This document shows positions 17,553 through 26,995 of a DNA stretch of 64,000 nucleotides, piece by piece (position 1 is the first letter of the stretch; every line of letters starts with the position of its first letter). The position numbers were made by a program, and so were the translations under genes. The DNA is from AP-15 sp963747735 (GTDB lineage: Bacteria > Pseudomonadota > Alphaproteobacteria > ATCC43930 > CGMCC-115725). The DNA is taken from NCBI GenBank assembly GCA_963747735.1, contig CAVVGE010000010.1:1-64000 (forward strand), written 5' to 3'. Under the pieces are notes generated by a model. It saw only the letters and a program-made list of their open reading frames with translations, had not been told where the DNA came from and did not search any database.

Positions 17553-19714
17553 GCCGCGAGGCGCTGCTTTTGGATCAGCGAGAGGATTTCGGCGGCGGCT
17601 TTGGGGATGTTGGTGCCGGGGCCGTAGATTGCGCGGACCCCCGCCTTCTTTAAAAAGTCGTAGTCCTTGGGCGGGATGACGCCGCCGCAGACGACGAGTA
17701 TGTCGGCCGCACCCTCGCGCTTCAATGCTTCGATCAGGGCCGGGACCAAGGTTTTGTGACCGGCGGCCTGGCTGGAGACGCCGACGATGTGGACGTCGTT
17801 TTCGACCGCCTGTCGGGCGGCTTCCTCCGGGGTCTGGAAGAGGGCGCCGATATCGATGTCGAAGCCGATATCGGCAAAGGCGGTGGCGATGACTTTGGCG
17901 CCGCGGTCGTGACCGTCCTGGCCCAATTTGACCACCAGCATGCGCGGGCGGCGTCCCTCCTCGCGAGCAAAGGCCTCGATCTCGCGCTGCATGCGGCGAA
18001 ACCCGTCATCGCCCTGGTATTGGCCGCCATAGACGCCGGAGACTGCGCGGATCTCTGCGCGATGGCGGGTGAAGACCTGCTCCAAAGCGTCGGAAATCTC
18101 GCCGACCGTGGCGCGCGCGCGGCTCGCCGCGATCGACAATGCCAACAGATTGCCGCTGCCGTTCCGTGCCGCTTCGGTCAGCGCCGCCAAGGTTGTCGGC
18201 GCAGCGCTGCGGGTCGCGGTTGCGGCGGAGCTGTTCCAGCCGCGCGATCTGGGTCCGGCGCACGGCGGTATTGTCGACATCGAGCAGATCGACCTCGGTC
18301 GCCTCGCCCGACTGGTATTTGTTGACGCCGACGATCACCTCCTCGCCGCGGTCGATCGCCGCCTGGCGCCGCGCCGCCGCCGCCTCGATGCGCAGTTTCG
18401 GCATGCCGGCCTCGACCGCCTTGGTCATGCCGCCGATCTCCTCGACCTCGTCGATCAACACCGCCGCCGCCTCGGTCAAGGAATGGGTCAGGCTTTCGAG
18501 GTAATAGCTGCCGCCCAACGGATCGACGAGGTGGGTGATGCCGGTTTCCTCGGCGAGGATCAGCTGGGTGTTGCGGGCGATGCGCATCGAAGCCGGGCTC
18601 GGCAATGCCAGCGCCTCGTCGAACGAGTTCGTGTGCAAGGATTGGGTCCCGCCGAGCACGCCGCCAGCGCCTCGATCGCGGTGCGGACAATGTTGTTGTG
18701 CGGGTCCTGCGCGGTCAGGCTGACACCCGAGGTCTGGCAATGCATGCGCAGGGCAAGGCTGGCCTGGTCCCCGGGCGAGAATTGTCGCATCAGCCGCGCC
18801 CACAGGACACGAGCGGCGCGCAATTTCGCGATCTCCATAAAGAAATTCATGCCGATCGCGAAAAAGAACGAGAGCCGCGGCGCAAACTCGTCGATTTTCA
18901 GCCCGCGCGACAAGGCCGCGCGCACATATTCGAGCCCGTCTGCAAGGGTGAATGCCAACTCTTGAACAGACGTCGCTCCGGCCTCTTCCATGTGATAGCC
19001 GGAAATCGAAATAGAATTGAATTTCGGCATGTGACGTGCGGTGTATTCGATAATGTCGGCGACGATGCGCATCGACGGCCCGGGTGGGTAGATATAGGTG
19101 TTGCGCACCATGAATTCTTTGAGGATGTCGTTCTGGATCGTGCCGGAAAGCCGGTCCTGCGCCACCCCCTGCTCTTCGCCCGCGACGATAAAGCCGGCCA
19201 GGACCGGCAAGACCGCGCCGTTCATCGTCATCGACACGCTCATCCGGTCGAGCGGGATGCCGTCGAACAGAATCTTCATGTCTTCGACCGAGTCGATCGC
19301 GACCCCGGCCTTGCCGACATCGCCCGTGACGCGCGGATGGTCGCTGTCATAGCCGCGATGGGTGGCGAGGTCGAAGGCGATCGACAAGCCCATCTGTCCC
19401 GCCGCGAGGTTGTCGCGGTAGAAACGATTCAATTCCTCCGCGGTCGAAAACCCGGAATATTGCCGGATCGTCCACGGCCGGTTGGCGTACATCGTCGCCC
19501 TGGGCCCGCGCCGATAGGGCGGCAGACCGGGGAGCGCCGCCTTGAGCTCGGCGTCGATCGCTTCGAGGTCGGCCGCGGTGTAGAGCGGCTTGACCCGAAT
19601 CCCCTCGGGCGTCATCCAGTCGAGGCGGTCGACCGATTTGCCCTTGAGCTCGCCCTGCGCGAGATGCACCCAATCATCCAGGGTCTTGTCGGCAAGGACG
19701 CTGTCCTCTTTCAT
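17549..19714 (-). pseudogene. scpA: Methylmalonyl-CoA mutase, large subunit, with two compensating frameshifts
   Basis: Adenosylcobalamin-dependent mutase interconverting methylmalonyl-CoA and succinyl-CoA (propionate and odd-chain catabolism). ATG 19714 is preceded by GGGAGAGA. Read through both shifts the product is 721 residues, the normal family length. The catalytic barrel occupies about residues 1-560; the B12 domain has the DxHxxG histidine in GQDGHDRGAKVI. A missing base near 18659 moves the frame after NNIVRTAIEALAA, and an extra T at 18193-18194 restores it before LAALTEAARNGSG. Everything between is family-like (VLGGTQSLHTNSFDEAL; DPLGGSYYLESLT), so errors in the assembled sequence are a real possibility. 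Confidence 0.85.
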
Positions 19715-19766
19715 CGCTTCTCTCCCGCGCACACTGCGGATCGCCCGCTGACTGACCTAATATTTC

Positions 19767-20027
19767 TTAGTTCTTCCGGCAAGGGAAAGCGGCGCCCAGG
19801 GCTAAGCCAATAAACCCTCGCATATAGGCTTCACAAGAAAGGTCGGCGGCGCTGCCCTTAGATAAACTGATGCAAAATGTGCAAAGTTGCATTCCACTTA
19901 GGGCATTTGCCTGAACCGGCGTCAACACCAGCAGTACGAATAGCAGAAGTCTTGACAGGACGCTCTTGCCTCGGATCGACGCCTTCTCTGGTGTCTCGGC
20001 TCGCAGAGATGTGGGGATGGTTAGCAT
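19767..20027 (-). CDS. Small secreted protein, possibly Rap1a/Tai-type immunity protein fragment
   Basis: 86 residues from ATG 20027. A hydrophobic segment (about residues 24-42, LSRLLLFVLLVLTPVQANA) looks like a signal peptide. The short mature part has cysteines in MQLCTFC and LSCEAYMRGFI, the cysteine spacing and CxxYxxG pattern seen in Rap1a/Tai-like proteins that protect against type VI effectors. The protein ends soon after that motif, so it may be a truncated member. No effector or secretion gene is nearby. Family assignment is tentative. Confidence 0.45.
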   Translation of the reverse strand: MLTIPTSLRAETPEKASIRGKSVLSRLLLFVLLVLTPVQANALSGMQLCTFCISLSKGSAADLSCEAYMRGFIGLALGAAFPCRKN

Positions 20028-20060
20028 GGCCTGGCTGCGCTGAGAGTGGCTTACCGACCC

Positions 20061-20306
20061 TCAGTGGACGAACCGCAAGAGCGCGAACAAGATGCCATTC
20101 ATCAGCCCGTTGACCCCCAGCATCAGGCCGAAAAACCGCAACGTCAGCCGGTGTTCCAGCCGCTCGATGGCCTGCTCTAGGTCCGCTTTCGTGACGAGGT
20201 CCGGCAGCACATGGCTGACCAACGCCTCCGCCTGCGCCTCGGCGGCTTTCCGCTCGATCCCCGCGGCTTCGAGGGCTTTGGTATAGGCGAGGGTATCGAT
20301 GGTCAT
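20061..20306 (-). CDS. Small coiled-coil membrane-anchored protein (DUF1640/CCDC90-like)
   Basis: 81 residues from ATG 20306 (MTIDTLAYTKALEAAGIERK). The first 55 residues are charged and helical (AEAQAEALVSHVLPDLVTKA, then DLEQAIERLEHRL), followed by one hydrophobic segment (FFGLMLGVNGLMNGILFALL). This layout matches small bacterial CCDC90/DUF1640-like proteins, often found next to toxin-antitoxin or phage genes; their role is unknown. It lies 14 bases downstream of the ctaA stop on the same strand. Confidence 0.65.
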   Translation of the reverse strand: MTIDTLAYTKALEAAGIERKAAEAQAEALVSHVLPDLVTKADLEQAIERLEHRLTLRFFGLMLGVNGLMNGILFALLRFVH

Positions 20307-20320
20307 GGCGCGCTCAAAGC

Positions 20321-21448
20321 TTAAACCATGGGCTGGTTTATGGCACGCAGCCGATGGCGCAAGAGGATCGCGGCGGTGAGCAGAAGGACCGCACCCGCTT
20401 GATGGGCGGCGGCGAGCGGGACCGGGACGAAGAGGAGGAGGGTCGAGATGCCGAGCGCCGCCTGCAACGCCGCGGCCGCGAGGAGAAGGTGGAGGGCGAG
20501 GCGGACGGGCCTCGGCAACACGGCGCGCCGGCCGGCGAGCCACAGCAGCAGCACCGCGGCGGCGGTCGCCAGCGCCAGGACGCGATGGTCGAACTGGACC
20601 GCCGTGACATTCTCGAACCAGTTCCGCCACAGCGGCTGCAACTGGGCATAGCCGGCCGGGACCCAGCGACCATCCATCAGCGGGAAGGTGTTGTAGACAA
20701 ACCCGGCGCGCGTGCCGGCGACAAACCCGCCGGCGAGGACCGTCACAGCAACGAGCGCGATCATCGCGTCGGCCGCTCGCCGCCAGCCGGTCCCCTGCCG
20801 AGCGTCCCTCGGCGCCCCCTCCCTAACCCTCCCCCGCTCGCGGGGGAGGGAAGGGTGGGGGACGGAAGAGCAGGCGGCGACCGCATTGCGAACCAGCCCC
20901 AGCGCGGTCCACAGGATCGCGGCGTAAATCGCGAGCGCCAGCGCCAAATGGGCGACGAGGCGGTATTGGCTGACCTCGACCCGGTGGACGAGCCCGCTTT
21001 CGACCATGTACCAGCCGAGAAAGCCTTGGGCGAAGCCGAGGCCGAGGATGCCGAGCAGCGCGGGCGCCAGATGCGGCGGCAATCGCCCGCGCAGCCAAAA
21101 CCACAGCAGCGGCACGGCAAAGGCGACGCCGATCAGCCTGCCCAACAGGCGGTGCGTGTATTCCCAGAAATAAATGCCTTTGAACTGAGCGAGGGTCATC
21201 CCGTAATGGATCAGCCGGTACTCAGGGATTTCCTTGTAGCGGGCGAATTCGGACGTCCATTGAGCCTGGGTCAGAGGCGGGACCACTCCGGTCACCGGCT
21301 CCCATTCGGTGATCGACAGCCCGGACAGTGTCAGCCGCGTGACGCCGCCGACCACGACCATCAGAAAGATCAGCGCGCAGCATAGGAAGAGCCAGGTTGC
21401 GACCGCCCGTGTGTCGCTGTGCGGCTCGGCGACCGCCGCGGTTGTCAT
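20321..21448 (-). CDS. ctaA: Haem A synthase (Cox15/CtaA)
   Basis: 375-residue inner-membrane protein converting haem O to haem A for aa3-type cytochrome oxidase. About eight hydrophobic segments are visible, with conserved haem-ligand histidines in EYTHRLLGR, VHRVEVSQYRLVAH, FDHRVLAL and AAHQAGAVLLL. ATG 21448 (MTTAAVAEPHSDTRA) was chosen; an in-frame extension to 21691 looks non-coding. The loop between the fourth and fifth segments holds about 25 extra residues (PHPSLPRERGRVREGAPRD) encoded by a GC-rich palindrome inserted without breaking the frame. No other cox gene is nearby. Confidence 0.93.
   Translation of the reverse strand: MTTAAVAEPHSDTRAVATWLFLCCALIFLMVVVGGVTRLTLSGLSITEWEPVTGVVPPLTQAQWTSEFARYKEIPEYRLIHYGMTLAQFKGIYFWEYTHRLLGRLIGVAFAVPLLWFWLRGRLPPHLAPALLGILGLGFAQGFLGWYMVESGLVHRVEVSQYRLVAHLALALAIYAAILWTALGLVRNAVAACSSVPHPSLPRERGRVREGAPRDARQGTGWRRAADAMIALVAVTVLAGGFVAGTRAGFVYNTFPLMDGRWVPAGYAQLQPLWRNWFENVTAVQFDHRVLALATAAAVLLLWLAGRRAVLPRPVRLALHLLLAAAALQAALGISTLLLFVPVPLAAAHQAGAVLLLTAAILLRHRLRAINQPMV
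20815..20862. repeat. Palindromic repeat embedded in the ctaA coding sequence
   Basis: Hairpin with stem CCCTCCCCCG (20827-20836), loop CTCG and complementary arm CGGGGGAGGG (20841-20850). Outer flanks CCCTCCCTAA and AAGGGTGGGG extend the symmetry. It translates in frame as a proline/arginine-rich loop of haem A synthase. Sequences of this kind (CCCTCCCCC...GGGGGAGGG) are dispersed repeats in many proteobacteria, usually between genes. Confidence 0.75.
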
Positions 21449-21669
21449 CGCCCGGATCGACACGCTCGCCCCTCGAATACGCCGATATTCGGCAAAATGA
21501 GGGCGCGACGGCGAACCGGCAAGTGTGGCGAAACGCGCGGTCGGGCTTTGCCGCCCAAGAGCGAGTTCCCTTGAAGCGATCTGCCGGCGCGTTAGATAGG
21601 AGGCAGCCGGAAAACCCGGACGGTTTCGCCGGCGTTTGGGATCGGCATGGCCTCCAAGGTTTCGCAAAA

Positions 21670-22788
21670 ATGAAGCGTATCCTGTCGGCATTGGTTCTGT
21701 CGGGTGCTTTCATCCTGGTCGCGCGCGTCCCGCACGCCCTCGCTGGGGCGCCGATCCCCGAGGCGGCGGGCGGTGGCGTGGTCGAGACCGTGGCGCCGGT
21801 CGTGGCGCGGATCACGCCGGGTGTTGTCGGCATCTCGGTGCGCGGCGAGGTGCGCGAAAACAACGCGCTGCTGCAAGACCCGATGTTCCGCCGCTTTTTC
21901 AACATGCGCGGCGACGGCGAGCCGATCGAGCGCGAGACCCAGGCGACCGGCTCGGGCGTCATCGTCGATGCCGCCCGAGGCTATGTCCTGACCAACAGCC
22001 ATGTCGTCGACAATGCAACCAGCATCGAGGTCACGACCAAGGACAACCGGCGTTTCCGGGCGAAGCTGATCGGTCGCGATCCTGAAACCGATATTGCCGT
22101 GCTGCAAATCCCGGGCGGCAACCTGACCGCTGTGCCGATGGGCGACTCCGACCGGTTGCGGGTCGGCGATTTCGTGCTTGCCGTCGGCAACCCGTTCGGG
22201 CTCGGCCAAACCGTGACCTCCGGTATCGTCAGCGCGCTCGGCCGCAGCGGGCTCGGCATCGAGGGCTATGAGGATTTCATCCAGACCGACGCGTCGATCA
22301 ACCCGGGGAATTCGGGTGGCGCGCTCGTCGATCTGGAGGGCCGTCTCATCGGCATCAACACCGCGATCCTGGCGCCGGGCGGCGGCAATATCGGCATCGG
22401 CTTTGCGGTGCCGATCAACATGGCGCGCCAGGTGCTGGACCAGCTGGTCAGCTATGGCGAGATCCGGCGCGGGCGGATCGGTGTCGCGATCCAGGATTTG
22501 ACCCCGGACCTCGCCCGCGCGCTCGGCACGACGAAGAGCGAAGGAGCGCTGATCGCCCGTGTCGTGCCAGGCTCGCCGGCGGCGCGGGCCGGGCTCAAAG
22601 CGAGCGATCTCGTCGTCGCCGTGGATGGCGCCCCGATCCACAGCGCCAGCGAATTGCGCAACCGCGTCGGCCTCTCGCGCATCGGCGACAGCGTGACCTT
22701 GACCGTCGATCGCGGCGGCGGCGAGCGCACGGTCACTGTCCGCATCGAGCAGGCATCGCCGCAGCGCCAGCGCGTCGGCCAGCGCTGA
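21670..22788 (+). CDS. DegP/HtrA-type periplasmic serine protease
   Basis: 372-residue trypsin-like protease. Signal peptide about residues 1-26 (MKRILSALVLSGAFILVARV, cleaved near ALAG). The catalytic triad is in NSHVVDN (His), ETDIAVL (Asp) and NPGNSGGAL (Ser). A single PDZ domain follows (about residues 270-360, GSPAARAGLKASDLVVAVDG). One PDZ makes it DegS-like in layout, but with no clear membrane anchor beyond the signal. It should degrade or sense misfolded envelope proteins. ATG 21670 was chosen over upstream in-frame codons because it begins the signal peptide. Confidence 0.9.
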   Translation: MKRILSALVLSGAFILVARVPHALAGAPIPEAAGGGVVETVAPVVARITPGVVGISVRGEVRENNALLQDPMFRRFFNMRGDGEPIERETQATGSGVIVDAARGYVLTNSHVVDNATSIEVTTKDNRRFRAKLIGRDPETDIAVLQIPGGNLTAVPMGDSDRLRVGDFVLAVGNPFGLGQTVTSGIVSALGRSGLGIEGYEDFIQTDASINPGNSGGALVDLEGRLIGINTAILAPGGGNIGIGFAVPINMARQVLDQLVSYGEIRRGRIGVAIQDLTPDLARALGTTKSEGALIARVVPGSPAARAGLKASDLVVAVDGAPIHSASELRNRVGLSRIGDSVTLTVDRGGGERTVTVRIEQASPQRQRVGQR

Positions 22789-22812
22789 CGCCTGCCAACA
22801 CTGACAAATTGA

Positions 22813-23763
22813 ATGGCGACGCAAACCCCGTACGAGGTGCTAGGGGTCAAGCCCGACGCCTCGGCCGACGAGATCCGCAAAATCTATCGCCGGCTCGCCA
22901 AGCAATTCCATCCCGACCTCAACCCCGGCAAGCCCGAGGCGGAAGCCCGGTTCAAATCGATTTCCGCGGCCTATGATTTGCTGTCGGACCCGGAAAAGCG
23001 CGCGCGCTACGACCGCGGCGAGATCGATGAGAGCGGTGCCGAGCGCCCGCGCTATGCCTATCGCGGCCATGCCGAAGGCCCGGGCGGCGGCAAATACCGT
23101 CCCGAGGGCGAGATGGATCTGGGCGACCTCGAGGATTTGTTCGCCGCGTTCGGCTCGGGCCGCGGGCGCCAAGGGTTTCAGGGTCGCGGCGAGGACTTTC
23201 GAGCGCGCGGCTTCGACCGGCATTTCACCTTGACCGTCGATTTTGTCGAAGCCGCGACCGGCGCGAAAAAGCGCTTGGCGCTGTCGCCCGATGAATGGCT
23301 CGATGTAACGATCCCGGCCGGTCTCGAAGACGGGCAGGTGCTCCGCCTCAGGGAGAAGGGCGGCGCGGGCTTTGGCGGCGGCCCGGCCGGCGACGCGCTG
23401 ATCGAGGTGCACGTGGCGCCGCACCCGCTGTTCCGCCGCGACGGTGACACGATCCGCATCGAGCTGCCGGTCAGCCTCGCCGAGGTGGTGCTGGGGGCGC
23501 GGGTCGAGGTGCCGACCGTGACCGGTCCGGTGACGATGACGATCCCCAAAGGCTCGGATACCGGCACGCAGCTGCGCCTGCGCGGCAAAGGCGTGCAGCG
23601 GCCGCGGGCTGCCGGCGACCAGTATGTGATGTTGAAGGTCGTGGTCGGCGACAGCGGCGACACCGAATTGGCGCAATTTCTCGAAGGCTGGGCGCCGCGG
23701 CACCGGCGTGATCCGCGCGACGGGATGGGCCAGGGGATGGGCAAGGGGGGAGGCCGGTCATGA
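22813..23763 (+). CDS. cbpA: DnaJ-class co-chaperone, CbpA-like
   Basis: 316-residue type II J-protein. An N-terminal J domain with the HPD tripeptide in QFHPDLNPG (about residues 35-37) is followed by a glycine-rich linker and two DnaJ C-terminal substrate-binding domains (about 135-290), with no zinc fingers. This is the CbpA arrangement; such proteins stimulate DnaK and bind curved DNA in Escherichia coli. Its stop overlaps the ATG of a CbpM-like modulator gene, which supports the assignment. Confidence 0.88.
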   Translation: MATQTPYEVLGVKPDASADEIRKIYRRLAKQFHPDLNPGKPEAEARFKSISAAYDLLSDPEKRARYDRGEIDESGAERPRYAYRGHAEGPGGGKYRPEGEMDLGDLEDLFAAFGSGRGRQGFQGRGEDFRARGFDRHFTLTVDFVEAATGAKKRLALSPDEWLDVTIPAGLEDGQVLRLREKGGAGFGGGPAGDALIEVHVAPHPLFRRDGDTIRIELPVSLAEVVLGARVEVPTVTGPVTMTIPKGSDTGTQLRLRGKGVQRPRAAGDQYVMLKVVVGDSGDTELAQFLEGWAPRHRRDPRDGMGQGMGKGGGRS

Positions 23764-24095
23764 TTGCGTTCGACGAGCTCCTCGGCCGGCTCGCCGGGCT
23801 CGACCGGAACGAGCTCGTCCGCTGGGTCGAAAACCGCTGGGTCTTGCCCGAATGGCGCAATGAAACCTGGCTCTTTCACGAGGTCGATGTCGCGCGGGTC
23901 GAGCTGATATTCGAAATCCGCCACGAATTCGCCGTTGACGACGAGGCGTTGGAGCTGGTGCTGGGCCTGCTCGACCAGGTCTACGGGTTGCGCCGCCAGC
24001 TGCGCCGCCTGTGCGACGCGCTCGAAGGGCAGCCCGCGGAAATCCGCGACGCGATCCGCCGCGCCCTGCCTTCTGCCGGCCGCGCGTCATCATGA
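23760..24095 (+). CDS. cbpM: CbpM-like chaperone modulator
   Basis: 111-residue MerR-like small helical protein of the CbpM type. CbpM binds the CbpA J domain and inhibits it. The N-terminal part (ELVRWVENRWVLPEWRN, followed by TWLFHEVDVARVELI) has the winged-helix-like pattern of the family; the C-terminal helices (LELVLGLLDQVYGLRRQLRR) may form a coiled coil. The four-base overlap with cbpA indicates coupled translation. Confidence 0.8.
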   Translation: MIAFDELLGRLAGLDRNELVRWVENRWVLPEWRNETWLFHEVDVARVELIFEIRHEFAVDDEALELVLGLLDQVYGLRRQLRRLCDALEGQPAEIRDAIRRALPSAGRASS

Positions 24096-24136
24096 CGTGA
24101 TGGTGCGCGGGTTTTCATTCTGCCCGGCCGGGGAGA

Positions 24137-25693
24137 CTATGTTTTTAGCGTCATGTCCTCGTAGGACGGGAAGGCGCTCATCCACACCTCGCCGATCGTA
24201 TCTTTGGCGATGCGCGGGCCGACGCCCATCAGCGCGCGCAGATCGTAGACCGGCGCGTACATGGCCCGGTCGATCGTCAGCTGCTGGATTTTGTCGAGGA
24301 TCGCTGCGCGCTTTTTCGGGTCGCGCTCGCCCGCCTGCTCCTTGAACAGCGCATCGATATCGGGATAGCCGCCATAGGCGTAGGCGCCCTTGGATTGGAT
24401 AAACGATTCGACGCGGGTCGCGGCGTTGCCGGCGCTGCCGCTGCCGGTCAGGAACAGGCCGCGCAATTTGTGCGCCTGCCAATCGGCGTAGAACGCGGCC
24501 CGCTCCATCTGCTTGAGCTTGACCCGCACGCCGACCGCGTTGAGGTCGTTGACCACCGCCTCGGCAACGGTCGGGAAGCCGGGGATGGCGGCGAACAGGC
24601 CGGCGTCGATGCCGTTTGGAAACCCGGCCTCGGCAAGCAATTGCTTGGCTTTTTGCGGATCGTAGGGAACCGGCTTGACCTGCAATGCGAATTCCATGAC
24701 CCGCGGCACGATCACCCCGGCCGGCGGGCAAAAGCCCAGGCACGCCGCCTGGTCGATCCCTTCGCGGTCGAGCGCGTAGTTGACCGCGAGCCGCAGCCGC
24801 TTGTCGTGCCACGGCGATTTCGGGTCCCATTGCTCGGTGAACTCGATCCACATGATCGAGGCGTGCTTGGTGGCGACGACCCTGAGGCCCGGCGTGCTCT
24901 TGATGCCGAGCGCATCGACACCGTCGAGCGCATAGGCCATGTCGGCCTCGCCGCTCTTCAGCATCAGGGCGCGGGTGGTGGCGTCGGGGACGCTGCGCAT
25001 GACCAGCGTCTTGATGTGCGGCACGTGCCGCCAATAGCCGGGGAAAGCCCCCAGCACGACCTCGATGCCGGGCTTGCTGCTGACGAATTTATAGGGGCCT
25101 GCACCGATCGGGGCTTTTTTGAAGCCGTCGTCGCCGACCTGCGTCAGATATTTCTTTGGCACGACGAGCCCGGCCGCACTGGCCGAGGTGCCATAGAAGG
25201 TCATGAAATCGGGCCACGGATCCTTCAGGTGGAAGCGGATCACGCGCGGATCGACGATCTCGACGCTGCTGACGTGCTGCTTGAACGCCGTCGCCCCGGC
25301 GCCCTTGTAGCGGTCGAAGCTGAACTTGACGTCGTCGGTCGTCACCGGATCGCCGTTGTGGAAGGTCAGCCCGGGCCGCAGCTTGAATTCGTAGGTCAGG
25401 CCGTCCTCGCTCGCCTCCCAGGATTCGGCGAGGCTCGGGCCCATCTTCTGGCCCGGATAGGGGCGGACCAGCGCGTCATGGATCGCATAGAGCATGCCGA
25501 AGGGCGTGATCTGCGGCGGTGCTGTCGACGGGTCGAACCAGGCCGGCGGGATGGTGACGTGCCAGGCGATGACGGCCCGGCCCGCTGGTGCCGGGTCGGC
25601 GGCGAGCGCCGCCGTTGCGCGCAAGACCGGGCCGGCCGCGATGAGCGACCCGACGAATGCGCGGCGCGAATACGAGCCAAAATGCGAAGCCAT
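24137..25693 (-). CDS. ABC transporter substrate-binding protein, family 5 (peptide/nickel type)
   Basis: 518-residue periplasmic binding protein of the DppA/OppA class. The N-terminus has a Tat-type signal (SRRAFVGSLIAAG, cleaved near ALAAD). The core has the family segments ESWEASEDGLTYEFKLRPGL, FHNGDPVTTDDVKFSFDRY and NYALDREGIDQ. It probably binds a peptide or similar ligand. No permease or ATPase gene is adjacent, so it must work with components encoded elsewhere. It lies 129 bases downstream of dnaJ on the same strand. Confidence 0.88.
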   Translation of the reverse strand: MASHFGSYSRRAFVGSLIAAGPVLRATAALAADPAPAGRAVIAWHVTIPPAWFDPSTAPPQITPFGMLYAIHDALVRPYPGQKMGPSLAESWEASEDGLTYEFKLRPGLTFHNGDPVTTDDVKFSFDRYKGAGATAFKQHVSSVEIVDPRVIRFHLKDPWPDFMTFYGTSASAAGLVVPKKYLTQVGDDGFKKAPIGAGPYKFVSSKPGIEVVLGAFPGYWRHVPHIKTLVMRSVPDATTRALMLKSGEADMAYALDGVDALGIKSTPGLRVVATKHASIMWIEFTEQWDPKSPWHDKRLRLAVNYALDREGIDQAACLGFCPPAGVIVPRVMEFALQVKPVPYDPQKAKQLLAEAGFPNGIDAGLFAAIPGFPTVAEAVVNDLNAVGVRVKLKQMERAAFYADWQAHKLRGLFLTGSGSAGNAATRVESFIQSKGAYAYGGYPDIDALFKEQAGERDPKKRAAILDKIQQLTIDRAMYAPVYDLRALMGVGPRIAKDTIGEVWMSAFPSYEDMTLKT

Positions 25694-25822
25694 GAAGCCC
25701 TCTGTCCCTGTGAAGCTTGCCTAAACGGGCGGCGGCGACCGGGCCCCGCCGGGACACGTCGCGTCAATCCGATTTTCGGCTATCGCCGCCGCTTTCGGCA
25801 ACCCGCTTTGGCAAACAGGGCG

Positions 25823-26953
25823 TTATTCGCGCAGGTCCTCGAAGAACTCTTTGACGCGGGCGAAGAAGCCCTCGCTTTCGGGATGGGTGCGGCGGTTTTC
25901 GCCTTCCTTGTCGAATTCGCGCAGCAATTCCTGCTGGCGTTTGCTCAGATTCATCGGCGTTTCGACGACCGCCTCGATGAACATGTCGCCGCGCGCGACC
26001 GAGCGCAGCACGGTCATGCCTTTTGACCGCAGCCGGAACTGGCGGCCCGACTGGGTCCCGGCCGGCACTGTGACGCGGGTGCGGCTGCCCTCGACGGTCG
26101 GCACCTCGATCGTGCCGCCGAGTGCCGCGGTGGTGATCGGCAACGGCACCCGGCAATAGATGTTGGCGCCGTCGCGCTGAAAGATCGGGTGCGGCGCTAC
26201 GCTGACGAAAATGTAGAGGTCGCCCGCCGTGACGCTGCGCACCCCGACCTCGCCTTCGCCGGCGAGGCGGATGCGGGTGCCGTCCTCGACGCCGGGCGGG
26301 ATATTGACCGAGAGCGTCTTTTCGCGCCGGGTGCGGCCCTGGCCGCCGCAGCTGCGGCATGGTTTCTCGATGACGCGGCCCGCCCCTTGGCAGCCGGTGC
26401 AGGTGCGCTCGACCGTGAAAAAGCCTTGCTGCGCCCGAATCCGCCCGCGACCCTGGCAGCTCGGGCAGGTTACCGGCTTTGACCCGGCTTCGGCGCCCGT
26501 GCCGCCGCACGCGTTGCAGGCGACGAGGGTGGCGACGCGAATCGTCGTTTGCTTGCCGCGAAACGCGTCCTCGAGCGAAATTTCGAGATTGTAGCGCAGA
26601 TCATTGCCGCGGCCCTGACCCGGCTGGCCACGCCGGCCGCCGCCCATGAACTCGCCGAACACCTCGTCGAAAATGTCGGCGAAGCCGCCGCCAAAGTTGA
26701 AGTCGGCCGGCCCGCGCCCACCCGTCTGCTCGAATGCGGCGTGGCCAAAGCGGTCATAGGCGGCGCGTTTTTGGTCGTCCTTGAGGACGTCGTAGGCCTC
26801 GCTGATGTCCTTGAATTTCTGCTCGGCGGTCTTGTCCCCGGAATTGCGGTCCGGGTGATATTGCATCGCGAGCTTGCGGTAGGCTCGTTTGAGCTCTTCC
26901 GCATTGGCCGATTTGCCGACGCCGAGGGTCTCGTAAAAGTCCTGCTTGGCCAT
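25823..26953 (-). CDS. dnaJ: Chaperone protein DnaJ
   Basis: 376-residue type I J-protein that delivers substrates to DnaK and stimulates its ATPase. The J domain carries HPD in QYHPDRNSG. A Gly/Phe-rich linker follows, then four CxxCxGxG zinc repeats (CNACGGTG, CPSCQGRG, CTGCQGAG, CRSCGGQG) and the two C-terminal beta domains. Length is normal. It is the last gene of the hrcA-grpE-dnaK-dnaJ run, separated from dnaK by 99 bases holding a strong hairpin. Confidence 0.97.
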   Translation of the reverse strand: MAKQDFYETLGVGKSANAEELKRAYRKLAMQYHPDRNSGDKTAEQKFKDISEAYDVLKDDQKRAAYDRFGHAAFEQTGGRGPADFNFGGGFADIFDEVFGEFMGGGRRGQPGQGRGNDLRYNLEISLEDAFRGKQTTIRVATLVACNACGGTGAEAGSKPVTCPSCQGRGRIRAQQGFFTVERTCTGCQGAGRVIEKPCRSCGGQGRTRREKTLSVNIPPGVEDGTRIRLAGEGEVGVRSVTAGDLYIFVSVAPHPIFQRDGANIYCRVPLPITTAALGGTIEVPTVEGSRTRVTVPAGTQSGRQFRLRSKGMTVLRSVARGDMFIEAVVETPMNLSKRQQELLREFDKEGENRRTHPESEGFFARVKEFFEDLRE

Positions 26954-26995
26954 GATCGGGGCGGGTTCGCTGCGAGGGTTGGCAAGCGCGCGTCA

